Below, in pieces: positions 8,789 through 11,776 of a stretch of 11,776 nt of DNA. The stretch covers positions 65,001 through 76,776 of the forward strand of contig JABUQX010002380.1 in assembly GCA_015478945.1 (NCBI GenBank), written 5' to 3'. Made by a program: the position numbers and the translations under genes. The notes below the pieces were generated by a model that saw nothing but the letters and a program-made list of their open reading frames with translations, had not been told where the DNA came from and did no database searches. Origin of the DNA: Trachelipus rathkii. Lineage: Eukaryota > Arthropoda > Malacostraca > Isopoda > Trachelipodidae. The first letter of the stretch is position 1. The number at the start of each line of letters is the position of its first letter.

Positions 8789-9812
8789 CTAGTTTTTATT
8801 TATATCACCACTATTACAGTTACCATTGCTTGTATTCATATTCAGATTTAGCCCATCCCCCCAAACTTTACCTAGTTTTTGCTAAACAAGTCTCAAACTG
8901 GTGCTGAAAAGCCCAACACCTTTACGACTCAAAGTGAACTCCATCTGCTACAAAAAGATCTTTATCCAGAAATTCTCTCCTCAAATAACCTAATATTTTC
9001 TGAAAACATAATTTCTAATCCTTTCATTTACACCTAAAGCCCTACTCCCCATTCATTCTGACCTGCACCTAACCTAGGTAAAATCCAAGAAATCCTGTTC
9101 TTCTACTAACTTTCATCTTCTGAATCAATCTCCTATAATCTGCTATTTAATTCTTCTGAGCCTTCTATGTCCTATATCATTTGTACCCACATGCACAATC
9201 ATCTGAATCAACATTTGTAGAATCAATCTATCTATCCTATCCCTATCCACAATATCACTCACTCTGGCACCTGGATAACATACTCTCAATCGTTTCTTTA
9301 TTCTTTTGAAAAGTCCTATCTAGGTATCGATATCATAGAGTCTCCAATTAACAATGTTTCAGTCTTCCCTTTAGAAAACTCAACATTACCATTGGCACTC
9401 TCTGATCCTCCATCTGGAAGACAGTCGAACCTGTTACTGCAGGTCTCAGGCTACTGACTTTCGAGATCTCATCTTTAAATTATTATTTCTAATTCCTACA
9501 ACTCTATATTCATCTGCAGACCTATTATCAACTACTTTATCCTTTTCCCTCTCATCTTCCTGCCTGGGTGAACCACTATTCCTGTCTACCCCAGTGTCCC
9601 GCTCCCTCCTCGCCTCAACATCCCTACTAACCTTTTCCTAACACTTCCCTCCTTTCTCAACTCAAATACTTCTTCTTTCAATCCATGCATATCTTCACTC
9701 AGTCTTGCAATCTCCTTTCCTTAAAAACACATTCTCTGCATTCAAAAACACAAACAGGGCAGATATCCACATATTCACCTCTCACAGTCCCACAGTTATC
9801 ACCCCAGAGCAT
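8789..9812 (-). pseudogene. LINE ORF1: Cys-rich finger plus SGNH esterase (degraded)
   Basis: From an ATG at 9812-9810 the frame reads MLWGDNCGTVRGEYVDICPV and then CVFECRECVF. This is a cysteine cluster with the spacing of a small zinc finger, as described for PHD-like fingers in CR1-type ORF1. A charged, helix-prone segment follows (EDMHGLKEEVFELRKEG) in a shifted frame. The esterase follows, with LLIGDSMI (GDS at 9345-9337), IVHVGTNDIG (GTND at 9187-9176) and VADGVHF (DGVH at 8945-8934), so Ser, Asn, Asp and His are all visible. Several stops and frame changes interrupt it. The ORF ends at TAG 8791-8789. CR1 ORF1 proteins are thought to act in the RNP with element RNA; the esterase's substrate is not known. 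Confidence 0.85.
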
Positions 9813-10344
9813 ACATACTTTAAATTATTATTAGCTTACTAACTGCCCAATTATTTTACCAACTACAGTTTAAATATCACTAAAGCCTAAAAAGGAAATA
9901 AACTAATCTCTTTAAAATAGGTTAAAAATTTAAATAGCCTAAATTTAGCTTAGCCTAGGCCAGGGATATATAAAATTTATAAAGAGTAGGTTAACTTTAG
10001 TCTGTGACTGGAAAACCTAATTTAATTTAAATTATCACTAAATTAAAGTAACAATTAATAAAGACTGCATTTAAATACAGAAAGTCTATTTAAGAATCCA
10101 AATAAACCCAGACAGAAAACAGTAAATCTCTTACCTATGTTAGCTAGGGTTAGGCTATCAAATTTAAATTATCACAAAATTAATATAAAAATTGTTAATG
10201 ACTGTAGTTATCTACACAACAGTAGTGTAATTAGATACACAACACTAATTTGTTTACTAAATTCACTTTCAAATACACAAATTATATTAATAAAATTGGA
10301 AAGCAAAAATTAACACACCCTCACTGGTCACTGGTCCAAAATGA
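9813..10344 (-). other. 5' UTR of the CR1-like LINE with internal direct repeats
   Basis: There is no open frame here. A segment starting AATTTAAATTATCAC occurs at 10024 and again at 10161 (137 bp apart) and stays similar for about 50 bp (AAATTA, CAATT/AATT, AATGACTG or AAGACTGC). A weaker third relative lies near 9866-9887. Repeated subunits in a LINE 5' UTR often carry internal promoter activity, but that is only a possibility here. The border near 10320-10344 is set by where RT homology of the neighbouring fragment begins. Confidence 0.45.
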
Positions 10345-10755
10345 ACTACCTTTCTTATAAATAGGCACAACATATGCCATTTTCCAGTCATCTGGTACCT
10401 CACCAAATGTTATAGATCGCTTAAAAATCAAATACAGTGCCTTTGCAATGCTGGTACTACCCTCTTTCAGAATTCTACCATATATACCATCAGGGCCTGC
10501 AGCTTTACTTGGGTCAATATGATCTAATAAACGTTTTATATCTTTTACATCAAATTCAAATTCTGTAAGTCTATTTGTTACATGCATACAAGAACTATTA
10601 GTCTCCAAACTATTATCTAATCTTTCCTCAGTAAACACTGAAGCAAAATAAGCATTGAAAATGTTGACCATTTCCTTATCTGAACTCACTAAATTTTCAT
10701 CAATTTTAATTGGACCAATTGTCCTATCAATCATCTCTGTATCCTTTTCTATCTT
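10321..10755 (-). mobile_element. Second fragment of the CR1-like LINE (N-terminal RT segment)
   Basis: A 137-codon frame (10734-10321) encodes MIDRTIGPIKIDENL, MVNIFNAYFASVFTEERLD, then IKRLLDHIDPSKAAGPDGI up to VVPIYKKGS, where it runs into unrelated sequence at 10345. Bases 10345-10539 match 7445-7639 at 194 of 195 positions; the one difference is 10531 A against 7631 T. Bases 10540-10750 supply the NAYFASVF region that CR1-type RTs have before block 1 and that the main copy lacks. Upstream of about 10755 the frame is closed and homology fades. It has no LINE 3' end, so it is a rearranged piece, not a standard insertion. Confidence 0.88.
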
Positions 10756-10838
10756 AACAAGAAATTATCCACCTACCATGAGGAAACATTTTCGGAACTT
10801 GGGTGTCACAAACTGGTTAGATTTGCAGTCAGATTTCC

Positions 10839-11015
10839 TCGATTTCCCTTGAAACGGCTAATGCTTCAGCAGAGAACATAAACGAGACTATTCTCTGTGG
10901 CATGGAGGCACACATTCCATATTCTTTCCCTTTAACTAAACTTGATAAACCTTGGTTAAATATGCTTCTTCTTGTACTATTTGCCTCAGGAATTACCATC
11001 ACATTTAAACTCTAG
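10839..11015 (+). mobile_element. Fragment of a different, Jockey-like LINE (endonuclease-RT linker)
   Basis: A plus-strand frame from 10839 to the TAG at 11015 reads LETANASAENINETILCGME, then AHIPYSF and DKPWLN. The pattern of a ...GMExxIP...(K)PW(F)N segment is what Jockey-type LINEs carry between endonuclease and RT, where KPWFN is common. It differs from the KPVWWN linker of the main LINE, so a second family is indicated. After KPWLN the similarity is lost. Just upstream (10778-10851) another frame reads MRKHFRNLGVTNW and may be the preceding part. The assignment rests on memory of the motif pattern, so it is tentative. Confidence 0.45.
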
Positions 11016-11250
11016 AAACGTATACAACTTCTATTTCATTCTAAATCACACAAAAAATATTGGGTCATTTCAGGACAAATCACCACACCCCCTTAACCAC
11101 TATGTCTCAGATTTTGCTTTAATTTAGTTTCTTCAAATTATAGCTTTCTAAGACCAATAATTTAAAAGTTAAGGGGGGTTAAAGTTTTGGGAGTTGAGCC
11201 CCACCCTTTTACTTTAAAGAGCCATAACTTGAAAACCATCTACCGTAACC

Positions 11251-11252
<2 letters not shown>
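11016..11252. other. Non-coding stretch with a G/C-run inverted repeat
   Basis: No gene. CCCCCTTAAC at 11088-11097 and its reverse complement GTTAAGGGGG at 11168-11177 form a 10-bp inverted repeat about 70 bp apart. Further short C and G runs follow up to the TA tract at 11253. It might be part of a small non-autonomous transposon, but no terminal structure or target duplication is visible. Confidence 0.4.
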
Positions 11253-11553
<301 letters not shown>

Positions 11554-11776
11554 AATAAATTTCTATATAAGTGTATATTTTTCTTTTATTTTACAGCAAC
11601 TTCTTTTGACTCCATTGTCTTGTTTTAAAGTAATCATACTCTCCAATTTATTTCTCTAAGTAAGTTGAAAGACGATACAGGATGTTAGAGAATTGAAATA
11701 ATTGTCTTAAATTGAAATTTTTATGATTTGACCTATACATTTTGAAGATATGTGAGTAGAAACTCTTTATATGTTT
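11554..11776. other. AT-rich window end, no gene seen
   Basis: No open frame of note. A plus-strand acceptor-like TTTTCTTTTATTTTACAG ends near 11596, and a donor-like GTAAGT lies near 11659. All three frames between them contain a stop, so I do not call an exon. Confidence 0.4.

Larger units (their letters stand above)
5897..10344 (-). mobile_element. Decayed, near full-length CR1-like non-LTR retrotransposon
   Basis: Read on the minus strand the layout is 5' UTR (10344-9813), ORF1 (9812-8789), ORF2 (about 8770-6175) and 3' UTR (6174 to about 5897). An ORF1 esterase followed by an ORF2 with AP-endonuclease and RT is typical of CR1/L2-type LINEs, which copy by target-primed reverse transcription of their own RNA. 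Exact ends are uncertain: the 3' boundary is set by the start of the inverted fragment at 5895, and the 5' boundary by the second RT fragment at 10345. I could not define target-site duplications. Frameshifts and stops in both ORFs, plus an internal deletion near 7640, make it non-autonomous. Confidence 0.9.

Noticed and set aside
11596..11660. Plus-strand exon between an acceptor-like and a donor-like site
   Set aside because: All three frames contain a stop between the two sites.

Overview
The window looks like AT-rich nuclear DNA from an invertebrate animal. It is dominated by one broken CR1-like LINE retrotransposon, fragments of other LINEs, and long (TA)n microsatellites. Splice-acceptor-like sites precede two reading frames, there are no bacterial-style gene runs, and the repeats are eukaryotic. 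Long TA tracts together with these LINE types are common in decapod crustaceans, especially penaeid shrimps. That placement is an inference from general knowledge, not from a search.

Left part (1-5120). The first 180 bases look like one minus-strand exon of an unidentified gene, open to the window edge. Bases 181-2353 are AT-rich with nothing convincing. Two TA blocks follow (2354-2538 and 2919-3163). Bases 3531-5120 hold the most gene-like object: a minus-strand coding region of about 530 residues. It has an SGNH/GDSL-like fold signature, then three tandem 47-48 residue repeats rich in Pro, Gln and Ser, then an Asn/Asp/Ser tail. Its reading frame is broken once near 4871, and it begins right after a splice-acceptor-like site, so upstream exons are expected.

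Middle and right part (5690-10344). A nearly complete, decayed CR1-type LINE lies on the minus strand, with its 5' end to the right. In its own order it shows a 5' UTR with internal repeats, ORF1 (cysteine-rich finger, charged helical segment, SGNH esterase with GDS, GTND and DGVH motifs), ORF2 (endonuclease with TEAW, YRPPG, GDFN and SDH; reverse transcriptase with YLDFSKAFDKVPH and FADD), and a 3' UTR with a tandem duplication. ORF1 and ORF2 both carry frameshifts or stops, so the element is not autonomous now.

Two further pieces of the same family flank it. A plus-strand fragment at 5690-5895 is an inverted copy of the endonuclease-RT linker. A minus-strand fragment at 10345-10755 matches the main copy at 194 of 195 positions over one stretch, and it still carries about 211 bp that the main copy has lost. 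Next to it, at 10839-11015 on the plus strand, is a fragment that resembles a different (Jockey-like) LINE. A third TA block (11253-11528) contains a 16-bp sequence repeated on both sides of most of it.

The genes do not form an operon or pathway. The best candidate for something undescribed is the SGNH-like, repeat-bearing gene at 3531-5120. The rest is a mosaic of transposon debris that allows internal deletions and duplications to be read directly by comparing copies.
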